DNA of 52,294 nt from Armatimonadota bacterium. GTDB taxonomy: Bacteria; Armatimonadota; Hebobacteria; CAIYQO01. The notes under the pieces are model-generated. The model was not told the origin of the DNA. It searched no databases and saw only the letters and a program-made list of their open reading frames with translations. Each line of letters starts with the position of its first letter. Positions within the stretch are counted from its first letter, which is position 1. Below, piece after piece: positions 25,382-34,025 of this stretch. Where the stretch lies: contig JAGUZN010000235.1 of NCBI GenBank assembly GCA_020060775.1, positions 1 through 52,294 of the forward strand. Reading direction: 5' to 3'. A program made the position numbers and the translations under genes.

Positions 25382-26431
25382 ATGAAAGCAGCGATCAAAA
25401 CGGCCCAAGGCGACTTTTGGATCGATGAGGTCGAGACGCCACCCATTCCGCATCCGGATTGGGTGCGGGCGAGGGTGAAAGTCGCGGGCATCTGCGGCAC
25501 GGACTTACGGCACTGGAAGCCGGAGCCGCAACTCGAAGGGAAGATCATTGGGCACGAACTGTCCGGCGTGATCGACGTGGTGGGCGAGGCGGTGACGGAT
25601 CTCAAACCGGGTGATCGGGTCGTCATTGAGACGGTGTTGGGCGACGAAGTCTGCCCCTGGTGCCGCATTCGGCACTACAACCTCTGCCCACGCCTCTACG
25701 AGATTCGCGCCGAGACGATTTCGCGTGCGTTTGCAGAATACGTGATTGGGCCCGCCAATCGGTTTTACAAGCTACCGGACCATGTCAGCTTTGAAGAGGC
25801 CGCCGTGTTGGACAGCAGCGCGGTGAGCCTGCATGCCGTGCACTTGAGCGGAATAACGCTCAACGACCGCGTGGCCATCCTGGGGGCGGGGCCGATTGGG
25901 TTGACACTGCTGCAATTGGCCAAACTCGCCGGCGCCCGAGTGCTGATCACCGATATCCTCGACTTCCCCCTCCAGGTGGCGACACAGTTAGGCGCTGATG
26001 TCACCGTCAACACGGCGAAAGAGGATGGACTGCCGCACATCATGGCCTTTACCAATGACCGGGGCGTCGATATTACCTACGAATGTGCGGGGGGCGATTA
26101 CATGCCAACCACGCTCCGGGAAGCGACCACGTTCACGCGCCAGGGGGGCAAGGTGGTGATCGTCGGCGGCTTTGACGAGGAGCCCACCGCCTACACCCTG
26201 GATTGGATGCATATCCAGAAGGCTGAGATCAAACTCATCCCCAGCGCCAGCTACTCGTATTGGGGCATCTATTCCGAGATGCAGACATGTCTGGACTTGC
26301 TCGCGGCCGGCAAGCTCGATGCCAAGAGCCTGATCACCCACCGGTATCCGCTGGAGCAAATCAATGAAGCCTTTGCGGTCGATGCCGATAAAGCCCAGCA
26401 GCACTCCATCTTCGTCGCCCTGACGATCTGA
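25382..26431 (+). CDS. Zinc-dependent MDR polyol/sugar dehydrogenase
   Basis: The 349-residue protein has the catalytic zinc ligands of the sorbitol/threonine dehydrogenase group: C38 in GICGTD, then GHE at 57-59. The Rossmann motif is LGAGPIGL. The structural-zinc loop reads CPWCRIRHYNLC (91-102) and keeps only three of the usual four cysteines, with three residues missing, so that site may be lost. I chose the ATG at 25382, which has GGGAGGGAG upstream; the longer frame has no such site. It leads an operon with a SorE-like dehydrogenase and a phosphofructokinase, which points to hexitol or ketose oxidation. Confidence 0.9.
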   Translation: MKAAIKTAQGDFWIDEVETPPIPHPDWVRARVKVAGICGTDLRHWKPEPQLEGKIIGHELSGVIDVVGEAVTDLKPGDRVVIETVLGDEVCPWCRIRHYNLCPRLYEIRAETISRAFAEYVIGPANRFYKLPDHVSFEEAAVLDSSAVSLHAVHLSGITLNDRVAILGAGPIGLTLLQLAKLAGARVLITDILDFPLQVATQLGADVTVNTAKEDGLPHIMAFTNDRGVDITYECAGGDYMPTTLREATTFTRQGGKVVIVGGFDEEPTAYTLDWMHIQKAEIKLIPSASYSYWGIYSEMQTCLDLLAAGKLDAKSLITHRYPLEQINEAFAVDADKAQQHSIFVALTI

Positions 26432-26453
26432 CGGGTCCGCAGAAGGAACCACG

Positions 26454-27734
26454 ATGCGTACCACCGCGGTGCGGCTCTATGGAGCTCACGACTTACGGTT
26501 GGAAACCTTCGAACTCCCGCCGATCCGGGAGAACGAAATCCTCGCGCAGGTGATGTCCGATAGCATCTGTATGTCATGCTATAAGGCGGTCGTGCAGGGG
26601 GCGGCGCATAAACGCGTGCCCGCGGATATCGCCGAGCATCCCATCATCATCGGCCACGAGTTCTGCGGCAAGATCCTGGAAGTCGGGGGCAAATGGCGTG
26701 GGCAGTTCTACCCCGGGCAAAAATTCGCCGTCCAGCCCGCACTGAAAGATCCGAATGGTCCTGTCGGTGTCTACTCGGTGCCCGGCTACTCCTATCCTTA
26801 CTTTGGTGGAGCCGCCACGCACATCATCATCCCGAATGCCGTGATGGAGCGGGGATGCCTGCTCCCGTACACCGGTGACGCGTATTTCTACGGATCACTC
26901 GCTGAGCCAATGTCCTGCGTGGTCGGCGCCGTGCATGCGAATTACCACACCACCCCCGGCACGTATACCCATGACATGGATATCAAAGCGGGCGGCGCCT
27001 GCGCCATCCTTGCCGGTGCCGGCCCCATGGGGCTGGGGGCCATCGATTATCTCATCAACCGTGACCGGCGCCCGCAAGTGCTGGTGGTGACCGATATCGA
27101 CCAGCAGCGCCTGGATCGCGCGGCACAACTGCTGCCGGTCGAGATGGCGGCAACCCGTGGCGTAGCCTTGCAGTATGTGAATACCCGAGATATCGCAGAT
27201 CCGGTACAATACCTCCGTGCCCTGACCGATGGCGCCGGGTACGATGACGTGTTCGTCTATGCGCCGGTGGCCCCCATTGTCGAGCAGGCGGATGCCATTC
27301 TCGGGTTCGATGGCTGCCTGAACTTCTTTGCCGGCCCGACCGACCCGGCCTTCAGCGCGCGCCTGAACTTTTACAACGTGCACTACACCGCCACGCATGT
27401 GGTGGGCACCAGTGGGGGCAATACGGACGACATGCAGGAATCGCTGGACCTGATGAGCGCCGGGCGGATCAATCCCGCCGGGATGATCACTCATATCGGG
27501 GGGCTGCGCGCGGATATCCCCGCGACGCTGCAGCTCCCGTCACTCCCCGGCGGGAAGAAGTTGATCTATACGAACATCGATCTGGAACTCACGGCCATCG
27601 AGGATTTCCCCGAGAAGGAGCAGTCCGACCCCCTGTTCGCGGAACTCGCCGCGATTACGGCGGAGCACCAGGGGCTATGGTCGGCCGAGGCTGAAGCATA
27701 CCTATTAGCGCATGCACCGAGCATCGAGGAGTAG
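26454..27734 (+). CDS. sorE: L-sorbose-1-phosphate reductase-like MDR dehydrogenase
   Basis: The 426-residue protein is longer than ordinary MDR enzymes and begins like SorE: SDSICMSCYKAVVQGA (35-50), KRVPADIAEHPIIIGHEFCG with GHE at 67-69. The cofactor motif is LAGAGPMGLGAIDYL. SorE reduces L-sorbose 1-phosphate to D-glucitol 6-phosphate. AAGGA lies before the ATG, 20 bp after the first dehydrogenase. No phosphotransferase genes, which normally supply the phosphorylated sorbose, are in the window, so the true substrate may differ. The family match is recalled, not searched. Confidence 0.7.
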   Translation: MRTTAVRLYGAHDLRLETFELPPIRENEILAQVMSDSICMSCYKAVVQGAAHKRVPADIAEHPIIIGHEFCGKILEVGGKWRGQFYPGQKFAVQPALKDPNGPVGVYSVPGYSYPYFGGAATHIIIPNAVMERGCLLPYTGDAYFYGSLAEPMSCVVGAVHANYHTTPGTYTHDMDIKAGGACAILAGAGPMGLGAIDYLINRDRRPQVLVVTDIDQQRLDRAAQLLPVEMAATRGVALQYVNTRDIADPVQYLRALTDGAGYDDVFVYAPVAPIVEQADAILGFDGCLNFFAGPTDPAFSARLNFYNVHYTATHVVGTSGGNTDDMQESLDLMSAGRINPAGMITHIGGLRADIPATLQLPSLPGGKKLIYTNIDLELTAIEDFPEKEQSDPLFAELAAITAEHQGLWSAEAEAYLLAHAPSIEE

Positions 27735-27740
27735 ACCTCT

Positions 27741-29039
27741 ATGAAACGCAACGCCCTTGTCGCCCAATCGGGCGGGCCATCACCGGTGATTAATGCCTCG
27801 TTGCACGGGGTCATCGAGGCGTGTGGGGACTTCCCCGAGCAGATTGCCACACTCTATGCGGCCTGGCACGGAGTGGAAGGCATCTTGCAGGAGCAACTGA
27901 TCGATCTGTCGCGTCAGCCGCGCGAGGAGATTGCGCTCCTGCGGCACACCCCGGCCGCCGGGGCCATCGGCACCGGTCGCTATAAGCTTCTCCCCGAGCA
28001 GGTCGAGGAATACGCGCGCATTGTCGACGTGATGCAGGCGCACAACATCGGCTATTTCTTCTACATCGGCGGCAATGACTCGATGGATACCGCCCACAAG
28101 GTCGCACAGCTAGCACATGAGAAAGGCATCGACCTGGTGGCCGTCGGCGTGCCGAAAACCATTGACAACGACGTCGGCGACCAGGAATTCCGGCTCATCG
28201 ATCACACGCCGGGCTATGGCAGCGCCGCGCGCTATTGGGCGTGCATCGTGCAGAACACCATCGAAGAAAACCGTGGCATCGCCACCTCGGAATGCGTCTC
28301 GGTGCTGCAGGCAATGGGACGCAGCGCCGGGTTCATCCCCGCCGCCGCCCGCCTGGCCGACCCGGAACGGAAAGAGGGCATCCAACTCTATCTCACGGAA
28401 GGCGGGCACACCCTCGAATCGCTGGCAGAGAATGTCAATCGGCAACTGCGGGAGATGGGCCGCTGCATCGTCGTGGTCAGTGAGGGGTTCGATGTCGGGA
28501 CGCTGGGCGAGGCGCGTGATGCCTTCGGGCACATTGAATACGGGGCGAGTAAGCTGGCCGTCGCCCAGGTGGTCGCCAACTACTTGAATGAGCACGGCCT
28601 CGCCGCCCGCGGCCAGGCGACCTGGCAGGTGCCGGGCGTGCTGCAACGTTCGACCTCCATCTATGCCTCCGTCGTCGACCAGCAGGAGGCGTACGAGGTC
28701 GGCCGCAAAGCGGTGGAGATCGCCATGCGCGAGGGCAGCGGCTGGATGGCCACCATCCTGCGCAAACCCGGCAGCGGGTATCAGGCCTACTACGACAAAG
28801 TCCGCCTGGAACAGGTCGCCAACTTCGCCCGCCACCTGCCGGAAGCCTGGCTGACCGCCGATCGGCTGGATGTGACGGACGACTTCATCGCCTACGCCCA
28901 ACCCTTGATCGGCGAGGAATGGCCGACCATTCGCCTCGAGCAGGGCCGCCAACGCTTTGTCCGCTTGCGCATCACATGCATCGAGCCGAAACTGCCGGCC
29001 TATATTCCGATGCGCTGGCGCACTGATCACGGTGCATAG
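27741..29039 (+). CDS. pfp: Phosphofructokinase, PPi-dependent type
   Basis: The 432-residue protein has the PFK fold signatures: QSGGPSPVINASLHGV (9-24), GGNDS (110-114), PKTIDND (138-144), TPGYGSAARY and SVLQAMGRSAGF. Asp in GGND at the position where ATP enzymes have Gly, and Lys in PKTID, are the marks of pyrophosphate-using enzymes. It would convert fructose 6-phosphate, or a related sugar phosphate, to the bisphosphate. GAGGAG lies 9 nt before the ATG, 6 bp after the SorE-like gene. It completes a dehydrogenase-dehydrogenase-kinase module. Confidence 0.88.
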   Translation: MKRNALVAQSGGPSPVINASLHGVIEACGDFPEQIATLYAAWHGVEGILQEQLIDLSRQPREEIALLRHTPAAGAIGTGRYKLLPEQVEEYARIVDVMQAHNIGYFFYIGGNDSMDTAHKVAQLAHEKGIDLVAVGVPKTIDNDVGDQEFRLIDHTPGYGSAARYWACIVQNTIEENRGIATSECVSVLQAMGRSAGFIPAAARLADPERKEGIQLYLTEGGHTLESLAENVNRQLREMGRCIVVVSEGFDVGTLGEARDAFGHIEYGASKLAVAQVVANYLNEHGLAARGQATWQVPGVLQRSTSIYASVVDQQEAYEVGRKAVEIAMREGSGWMATILRKPGSGYQAYYDKVRLEQVANFARHLPEAWLTADRLDVTDDFIAYAQPLIGEEWPTIRLEQGRQRFVRLRITCIEPKLPAYIPMRWRTDHGA

Positions 29040-29088
29040 GTGGCTGCTCGATACAGAAGCACCTGTGAAGGCTCACATTGTTGTGCCC

Positions 29089-29103
29089 TGTTCATGATGA
29101 ACA
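29089..29103. repeat. 15-bp palindrome after the sugar operon
   Basis: TGTTCAT-G-ATGAACA is a perfect inverted repeat 50 bp beyond the PFK stop. It is too tight for a hairpin loop and has no T-run, so it is more likely a protein-binding site than a terminator. The surrounding 29040-29233 has no gene I can recognise. Confidence 0.35.
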
Positions 29104-29233
29104 TTATTCCCATCAGGGGACACTCTGTGCGGTTTCGTCGGTATGCATCATCAATAGGTGGTCATATTGATAGGAGTGGTCCATCATCCGACAGCCGCTG
29201 GGACCAGTGATTTCTGACAGGAGGCATCAGATC

Positions 29234-29386
29234 ATGGCAGAGCAGCACAAAGATTAAGGGGAGATGACCACGCGCGAGGGTGGCAAAAAGGTCAGTGAGT
29301 TGATTGAAGAGGGTAAGAAGCGAGAAAAGAAGTCACTATTCAGGATTCAGTTTCAGCCTTGGGGCTTTAGTGGGAAGGGTAAATAG
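29234..29386 (+). pseudogene. KGG-like small hydrophilic protein gene with in-frame stop
   Basis: AGGAGG (29219-29224) lies 9 nt before the ATG at 29234. The frame reads MAEQHKD, meets TAA at 29255-29257, and continues in the same frame as GEMTTREGGKKVSELIEEGK through to SGKGK and a TAG at 29384. The charged Gly/Lys/Glu-rich sequence resembles KGG/con-10 type stress proteins, which are 50-100 residues. Restart at the ATG at 29264 is possible but its SD-like GGGGAG abuts the codon. It is either a nonsense-mutated gene, a recoded stop or an assembly error. Confidence 0.5.
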
Positions 29387-29494
29387 TTTTGCGCTTTTCT
29401 CCCTTGCATTAGATCGGTTCCGGTATGCGACCAGGAAAGAGAATGCTCAACTGCAGCATGTGTGCCCAGGGGCGCTCGTGCCGGCTGCCGATTC

Positions 29495-30550
29495 CTAGCG
29501 TGGCGCTGGAGCGCAGGAGCCGCGCGCGATGATTTCGCCAGAGATCTTGATCTGGGCTGGCGGTACGGAGGCGTCATCGGCGTAGGCCTGCCACCGTGCG
29601 AGGGCGCACAAGACGCCCTGCCGTCCGATCTCCTCGGGGTGGAGCTCCATCGCGGTCACGGGGGGGCAGAGGAAAGGGGCCTGGTTAAAATCTACATAGG
29701 AAAGCAGGCTTAGCTGCTGTGGGATGGCGAGACCAAGCGCCTTGACGGTCTGATGCACAATGACAGCGGTCTCTTCATCACTTACGATGATGGCGGTGGG
29801 AGGAGCAGTCATCTGCATGAGGGAGCGTGCCGTGTGTTGGATGTGCCGGTGGAATTCGGTGATCGCGGTCTTATTCCCTGACGAGAATTGCGAGCCGGCG
29901 CCCGCAAGCGGAACCTGATAGTGCCATGATAGTCCATGTTGGCGAAAGGCGTGTTGTAGCGCAGTATACCGGCCGCGTCGTCCCGATGGCTGAGCGTCAC
30001 CGAAGTAACTGATGCGACGATGGTCGAGGCGATACAGGTATTGGACAGCGGTCTGCGCCAGTTGGTCTTCATCCAACAGCACAACATCCATGGGCAGTCC
30101 TTCGGGTGTCGCGTTCAAATACACGCAGGCGATATTGTGGCTGCGGAGCGCGACCGCGACCTTTTTGGGCAGGGGGGTCTGGGGACACGCCATGATCACG
30201 GCATCCACCCGGTGTTCGAGCAGTGTGTGCAGCGCCGACTGGACCGCCGAGCGCTCCTCGCCACTCTCAAGCGATACGATCGCATAGCCGTTCGCCTGGG
30301 CTTGTGCCATAACCCCGCGCAGCATGCGCGCGTAATACGGCGATGTCATGTGCGGCACAATGCACCCCAGCAGGCGGCTGCATCCGGTGAACTGGCCGTA
30401 CGCGCTGTGATTCGGGTAGTAGTGGTATTGCACAGCCAGCGCTTTGATGCGCGCCCGCGTCTCCTCGCTTACGCCGGGTTGGTCGCGTAAGGCGCGGGAC
30501 ACGGACATGATCGATACATTGGCTAACTCGGCTAATTGTCGTATATTCAC
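29495..30550 (-). CDS. LacI/GalR-family transcriptional regulator
   Basis: The 351-residue protein has the LacI DNA-binding domain at its very N-terminus: NIRQLAELANVSIMSVSRALRD, GVSEETRARIKALAVQYHYYPN. A sensor domain follows (LLGCIVPHMTSPYYARMLRGVM; DAVIMACPQTPLP; TAIIVSDEETAVIVHQTVKALG). I chose the GTG at 30550, which places the helix-turn-helix at residue 2 as usual and has GAGG upstream; an upstream TTG at 30601 would add 17 odd residues. It is divergent from the prepilin/LamG gene at 30973 and may control it and itself. Confidence 0.9.
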   Translation of the reverse strand: MNIRQLAELANVSIMSVSRALRDQPGVSEETRARIKALAVQYHYYPNHSAYGQFTGCSRLLGCIVPHMTSPYYARMLRGVMAQAQANGYAIVSLESGEERSAVQSALHTLLEHRVDAVIMACPQTPLPKKVAVALRSHNIACVYLNATPEGLPMDVVLLDEDQLAQTAVQYLYRLDHRRISYFGDAQPSGRRGRYTALQHAFRQHGLSWHYQVPLAGAGSQFSSGNKTAITEFHRHIQHTARSLMQMTAPPTAIIVSDEETAVIVHQTVKALGLAIPQQLSLLSYVDFNQAPFLCPPVTAMELHPEEIGRQGVLCALARWQAYADDASVPPAQIKISGEIIARGSCAPAPR

Positions 30551-30630
30551 GTGGGCAGCCTCATTCTGCAGGGAATTCCACCCAGGCCTCGAGCGCTTCA
30601 ACGGGCAATGACAGTGATGTTCCCCCTGGG

Positions 30631-30679
30631 GTGACGTTAATAGTCACGTTATTATACAGCGGGTGAAGCGCAGGCACAA
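30631..30679 (-). promoter_or_regulatory. Promoter and operator of the second LacI gene
   Basis: On the minus strand TTGTGC (30674-30679) and a perfect TATAAT (30651-30656) are 17 bp apart. Directly downstream lies an inverted repeat GTGAC/GTCAC (30631-30635, 30643-30647; 7-nt spacer), placed to block transcription. Autoregulation is likely. Confidence 0.55.
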
Positions 30680-30815
30680 GCCAGCAGCGGACATACACCG
30701 GCAATGCAGACGCTCATGGCGTGTCCAATGCGCTTCTCACGTTATCTTCGCACAGCTGCGACATGGTGCGTGAGCGCCAGGATGGGTAGGAGAGTGCCGG
30801 AAAGGTGCCAGTCAA

Positions 30816-30878
30816 CGTTACTTATTAACGCGTGTATCACACGTGTTTTTGTTGACATCGTATTGGCCTCGCTATAGC
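30816..30878 (+). promoter_or_regulatory. Promoter with upstream inverted repeats for the second prepilin/LamG gene
   Basis: TTGACA (30852-30857) and TATAGC (30873-30878), 15 bp apart, form a promoter about 95 bp before the start codon. Upstream are two adjacent inverted repeats: CGTTA/TAACG (30816-30820, 30826-30830) and CGTGT/ACACG (30831-30835, 30839-30843). The 15-bp spacer is short, so the promoter may be weak or regulated. Confidence 0.5.
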
Positions 30879-30972
30879 TTAGGTTAGTGATTGGTGACAG
30901 GGTCGATGCCTCGCTATGCCCAGCGACCCAATAGCAAACCGCGTGATTCTTTGAACGAAGGAGGTACGCACC

Positions 30973-32253
30973 ATGCGTACGCACAATGCGCATCGAGGGT
31001 TTACCCTCATTGAGTTGCTCGTCGTCATCGCGATTATCGCCATTATGGCGGCTATTCTCTTCCCTGTGTTTGCGAAAGCGCGGGAGAAGGCCCGCCAGTC
31101 GAGCTGCTTGAACAACCAGCGGCAGATCGCCGTGGCCATCCTCATGTACGCCCAGGATCACGACGAGATGTTGCCCGACCACAGCAACGTGTGGCCGGAG
31201 ATCAACGTCGACCGCAACATCCTCATGTGCCCCACGAAAGGCAAGAAAGTGGCCAACGCTTACGTCTACAGCTACGGCGTCTCCAGTGTGACGTTAGGCG
31301 AGATCGGCGATCCCTCGGAGGTACTGCTTACGGCGGATGGCCAACATGCCGCGACCAGTACGCCGATGGTCACCTACGACAACGTCGCGTACACGCCCGA
31401 TGATCTTGATGTGCGGCATAGCAACCGGTTTGTATCCTCATTTGCCGACGGCCATGTCGCCACATTGAACGATCCGGGGGAAATGTTGTTCGTGAAGGCC
31501 GGCTTGAAGCTCTGGTTGAAAGCGAATGCGCTGGTCGGGTATGGCGATGGCGAACGGCTTGACAGTTGGCTTGATAAAAGTGGGCACGGCAATACGGCGA
31601 CCCCTATTGCGCAGGGCCACCCCGGCCGGCCGATGTATAAAGCGGCGATGGCCAATGGCAAGCCTGCCGTACGATTTGAGAGTTATTGGGCTGGAGGGAT
31701 ACCGATGATGGTGAGTGGATTCAAGCCCAACACAGCTGAGAGCTTGACCTTCGTCTCCGCCGTCGCTCCACATGAGGCTGCTTGCCCGGTGAGTGGCAAT
31801 GCCCCGGGCCAGAATTCATACACCTCGGGGTTTATCGCTGCGAATAGTGTCTCGTCCGGCTATGTGAATACCCCCTATCATCAGTGCAAAGGCGGACCGA
31901 CGGCCTATTCAACATATACAAATTGGGGGGTGCCCGCCACCGCTTGGCCGGTAGGGGAATTCCAGGTGTATGGAGGAACGTTTGACTCGTCCAATCGCAT
32001 GGCCAGCGCACATGTGTATGACGGCAGTTCCGGCACGGCTACGCTGAACTCGACCACCGATACGAATATCGGTCCCATGAGCATCGCGGAAGTAGGTCTC
32101 GGCTACCATAATCAGCCGGGCGTCGGACCTACCGGCAGCTGGCAGTTGTTCGCCCAGGATATCCTGGAGGTGCTCGTGTTTGTGCCCAAACTTTCGGATA
32201 GTGACCGCGAACTCGTGGAGAGATACCTGCGCGTGAAATATATGATCCACTAA
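30973..32253 (+). CDS. Prepilin-type protein with H-X9-DG motif and LamG-like domain (second copy)
   Basis: This 426-residue protein is a paralogue of the gene at 577-1809. The prepilin leader is [21 protein letters not shown] (7-27), followed by the conserved [20 protein letters not shown] segment and [12 protein letters not shown] (H-X9-DG). From about residue 178 a jelly-roll-like domain begins ([34 protein letters not shown]) and is longer and different in its loops from the first copy. GGAGG lies before the ATG. The near-identical N-terminal part and divergent C-terminal part suggest a common anchor with different ligands. Confidence 0.85.
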   Translation: MRTHNAHRGFTLIELLVVIAIIAIMAAILFPVFAKAREKARQSSCLNNQRQIAVAILMYAQDHDEMLPDHSNVWPEINVDRNILMCPTKGKKVANAYVYSYGVSSVTLGEIGDPSEVLLTADGQHAATSTPMVTYDNVAYTPDDLDVRHSNRFVSSFADGHVATLNDPGEMLFVKAGLKLWLKANALVGYGDGERLDSWLDKSGHGNTATPIAQGHPGRPMYKAAMANGKPAVRFESYWAGGIPMMVSGFKPNTAESLTFVSAVAPHEAACPVSGNAPGQNSYTSGFIAANSVSSGYVNTPYHQCKGGPTAYSTYTNWGVPATAWPVGEFQVYGGTFDSSNRMASAHVYDGSSGTATLNSTTDTNIGPMSIAEVGLGYHNQPGVGPTGSWQLFAQDILEVLVFVPKLSDSDRELVERYLRVKYMIH

Positions 32254-32278
32254 CCGTATGCGGTCGCGGGAGGCATGA

Positions 32279-32319
32279 TATACTATGCCCTGGGGACAGC
32301 CACTTGCCGCCCCCAGGGC
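32279..32319 (+). promoter_or_regulatory. Hairpin and -10-like element before the polysaccharide locus
   Basis: GCCCTGGGG (32287-32295) and CCCCAGGGC (32311-32319) form a perfect 9-bp stem with a 15-nt loop. No T-run follows. A TATACT (32279-32284) lies immediately before it. It may be a terminator for the prepilin gene, ending at 32253, or a leader hairpin for the gene at 32406; I cannot decide. Confidence 0.4.
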
Positions 32320-32405
32320 AGGACTTCCCAGGCACCCGCCTGCCCATTCCCACCTGTCCCACCAACGCCATCGGCCCCATATGCAAATCATAGGAGAACC
32401 CAACC

Positions 32406-33854
32406 ATGCGCAAATGTTTCGTGTGCGTCCTCTGTCTGGCGCTCTTCGCCGTTGGGCAGCTTGTCGGCACGGCGCAGACTGCACCGCCCGCTACCATCGT
32501 CAACCTCGGTGACTATGCCAAGGGCGACGGCAGCGATGAAACCGAGGCGATCCAGCGAGCCTTCGACATGTTCAATGTCAAACAGCCCAATCAGCAGCAC
32601 GACTACGAGTTCCGCGAACAGCAGGGTGTGCTCTTCATCCCCACGCCGCCCAAGTTCTACGGCATCTCGCGCACTATCAGCGTGACCGAGAAGGCGAACC
32701 TGGTGATCCGCTGCGAGACACCGCGGGCGGCAGGCATGCACAATACCGCTTACTTCCGGTGGCTCGGGGGAGACGGCGGCGAGATGTTCTTCTTCAATTT
32801 CTGCTGGGGGCTGCGGGTCGAGAACCTGTCGCTATCGGGGAACGGGAAGAAGGTCACCGGCATCCAGATCTGCGACGTCGGCCGGCCCTATGCCGGTGCA
32901 ACGCATCCCGGGGCGTTCAAGTTCTCGATTTTCGACCACCTGGCGATCGACGCCGTGGGCATCGGGGTGAAACTGGGTGGGCCTCCCGATAACGGCGCGG
33001 ACCTGGCCCACAACTCCTTCCGGGAAGTGTACATCGATGACTTTGCTGAATTCGGCTTCGTCGTGTCGTCCGGCAACGCCGCCAACAATACCGTCAGCGG
33101 CCTGACGCTCACCGCGGCCGAGGGCGCCCAGGAGGGCGTGCGGATCACCGGCGGGCAATTGGTGATTATGAACAGTTGCCTGGGTGGCGGGCCGGCCAAA
33201 ACCACCGGGGCTGCGGTGGGCGTCTACGCCGGCGGCGTGAACATCTACGGCAGCTGGAGCGAATGGCGCGGGCCATTTCTGTATGGATTGCCGCAGCAAC
33301 CCATGCCGGGACACCTGAAGGGCGATTCGAATGCGCGGTTCAACACCATTCTCGTCGGCGTCCATCACTACCCCGGCGGCGAGACTGCGTTCTGGCGCCG
33401 GCCCGACGGCGGCGAGAACCCGGAGAGCATGAACCCGGTGCCGACCTCGATCGATTGGGATTACTGCCAACCCTTGACGCTGATCAACTGTTCCTTCTGG
33501 GGCGGGGTGAAGCTGGGCCCGAACTCGGGCTCGCCGATTATCGACATCGGCACCACGTTCAGCAACCGTGACTGTACGCGCTTTTTCGGCGAGGGCATTG
33601 AGAAGTACGGACGCCTTGTGCAGTTGGGCTCGGTGCACCCGGACAACGTCCGGGCCATTGAGCCGTATATTGTTGACCGCCGCAACACGCCCGGCACCGC
33701 GCCGCCGAAGGCCGGCGTCTGGCAGCGAGGCGACCGCATCCTGAATATCGAACCTGATCCGGCAGTGCCGGCCCAGGCGTGGGCCGGCTGGATCTGCGTC
33801 GAGGCGGGCGAACCGGGCCGGTGGGCGCCCTTTGGGCGGATTGCGCAACCGTAA
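32406..33854 (+). CDS. Secreted right-handed beta-helix protein (pectate-lyase-3-like)
   Basis: This 482-residue protein has a signal peptide (VCVLCLALFAVGQLVGTAQ, cleavage near residue 24) and then the N-terminal motif of pectate-lyase-3/rhamnogalacturonase-type beta-helices (VNLGDYAKGDGSDETEAIQRAF). Repetitive strand-turn segments follow (GLRVENLSLSGNGKKVTGIQI; FGFVVSSGNAANNTVSGLTL; VRITGGQLVIMNSCLGGG). It should act outside the cytoplasm on polyuronates or related polysaccharides, but the catalytic residues cannot be assigned by eye. AGGAG lies about 9 nt before the ATG. It has a paralogue immediately downstream. Confidence 0.85.
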   Translation: MRKCFVCVLCLALFAVGQLVGTAQTAPPATIVNLGDYAKGDGSDETEAIQRAFDMFNVKQPNQQHDYEFREQQGVLFIPTPPKFYGISRTISVTEKANLVIRCETPRAAGMHNTAYFRWLGGDGGEMFFFNFCWGLRVENLSLSGNGKKVTGIQICDVGRPYAGATHPGAFKFSIFDHLAIDAVGIGVKLGGPPDNGADLAHNSFREVYIDDFAEFGFVVSSGNAANNTVSGLTLTAAEGAQEGVRITGGQLVIMNSCLGGGPAKTTGAAVGVYAGGVNIYGSWSEWRGPFLYGLPQQPMPGHLKGDSNARFNTILVGVHHYPGGETAFWRRPDGGENPESMNPVPTSIDWDYCQPLTLINCSFWGGVKLGPNSGSPIIDIGTTFSNRDCTRFFGEGIEKYGRLVQLGSVHPDNVRAIEPYIVDRRNTPGTAPPKAGVWQRGDRILNIEPDPAVPAQAWAGWICVEAGEPGRWAPFGRIAQP

Positions 33855-34025
33855 GGTGATGTGCCAACCCCCTTCGCGCATGAACAGCCGCCGTTTCGCG
33901 AGAGGTCGTGCACGGTATCTACCGGCGTAGCCGATGTCGATACACAAATCCTATCTCGAACACGACCATGTGGAGAGATACGCCCAATAATACAGGTCGA
34001 CCCGTTCGACCGTCAGGAGATCACC

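Noticed and set aside
32287..32319. Hairpin as a definite intrinsic terminator
   Set aside because: The stem is perfect but there is no T-run on either side, and a -10-like element sits directly before it, so I left the role open.
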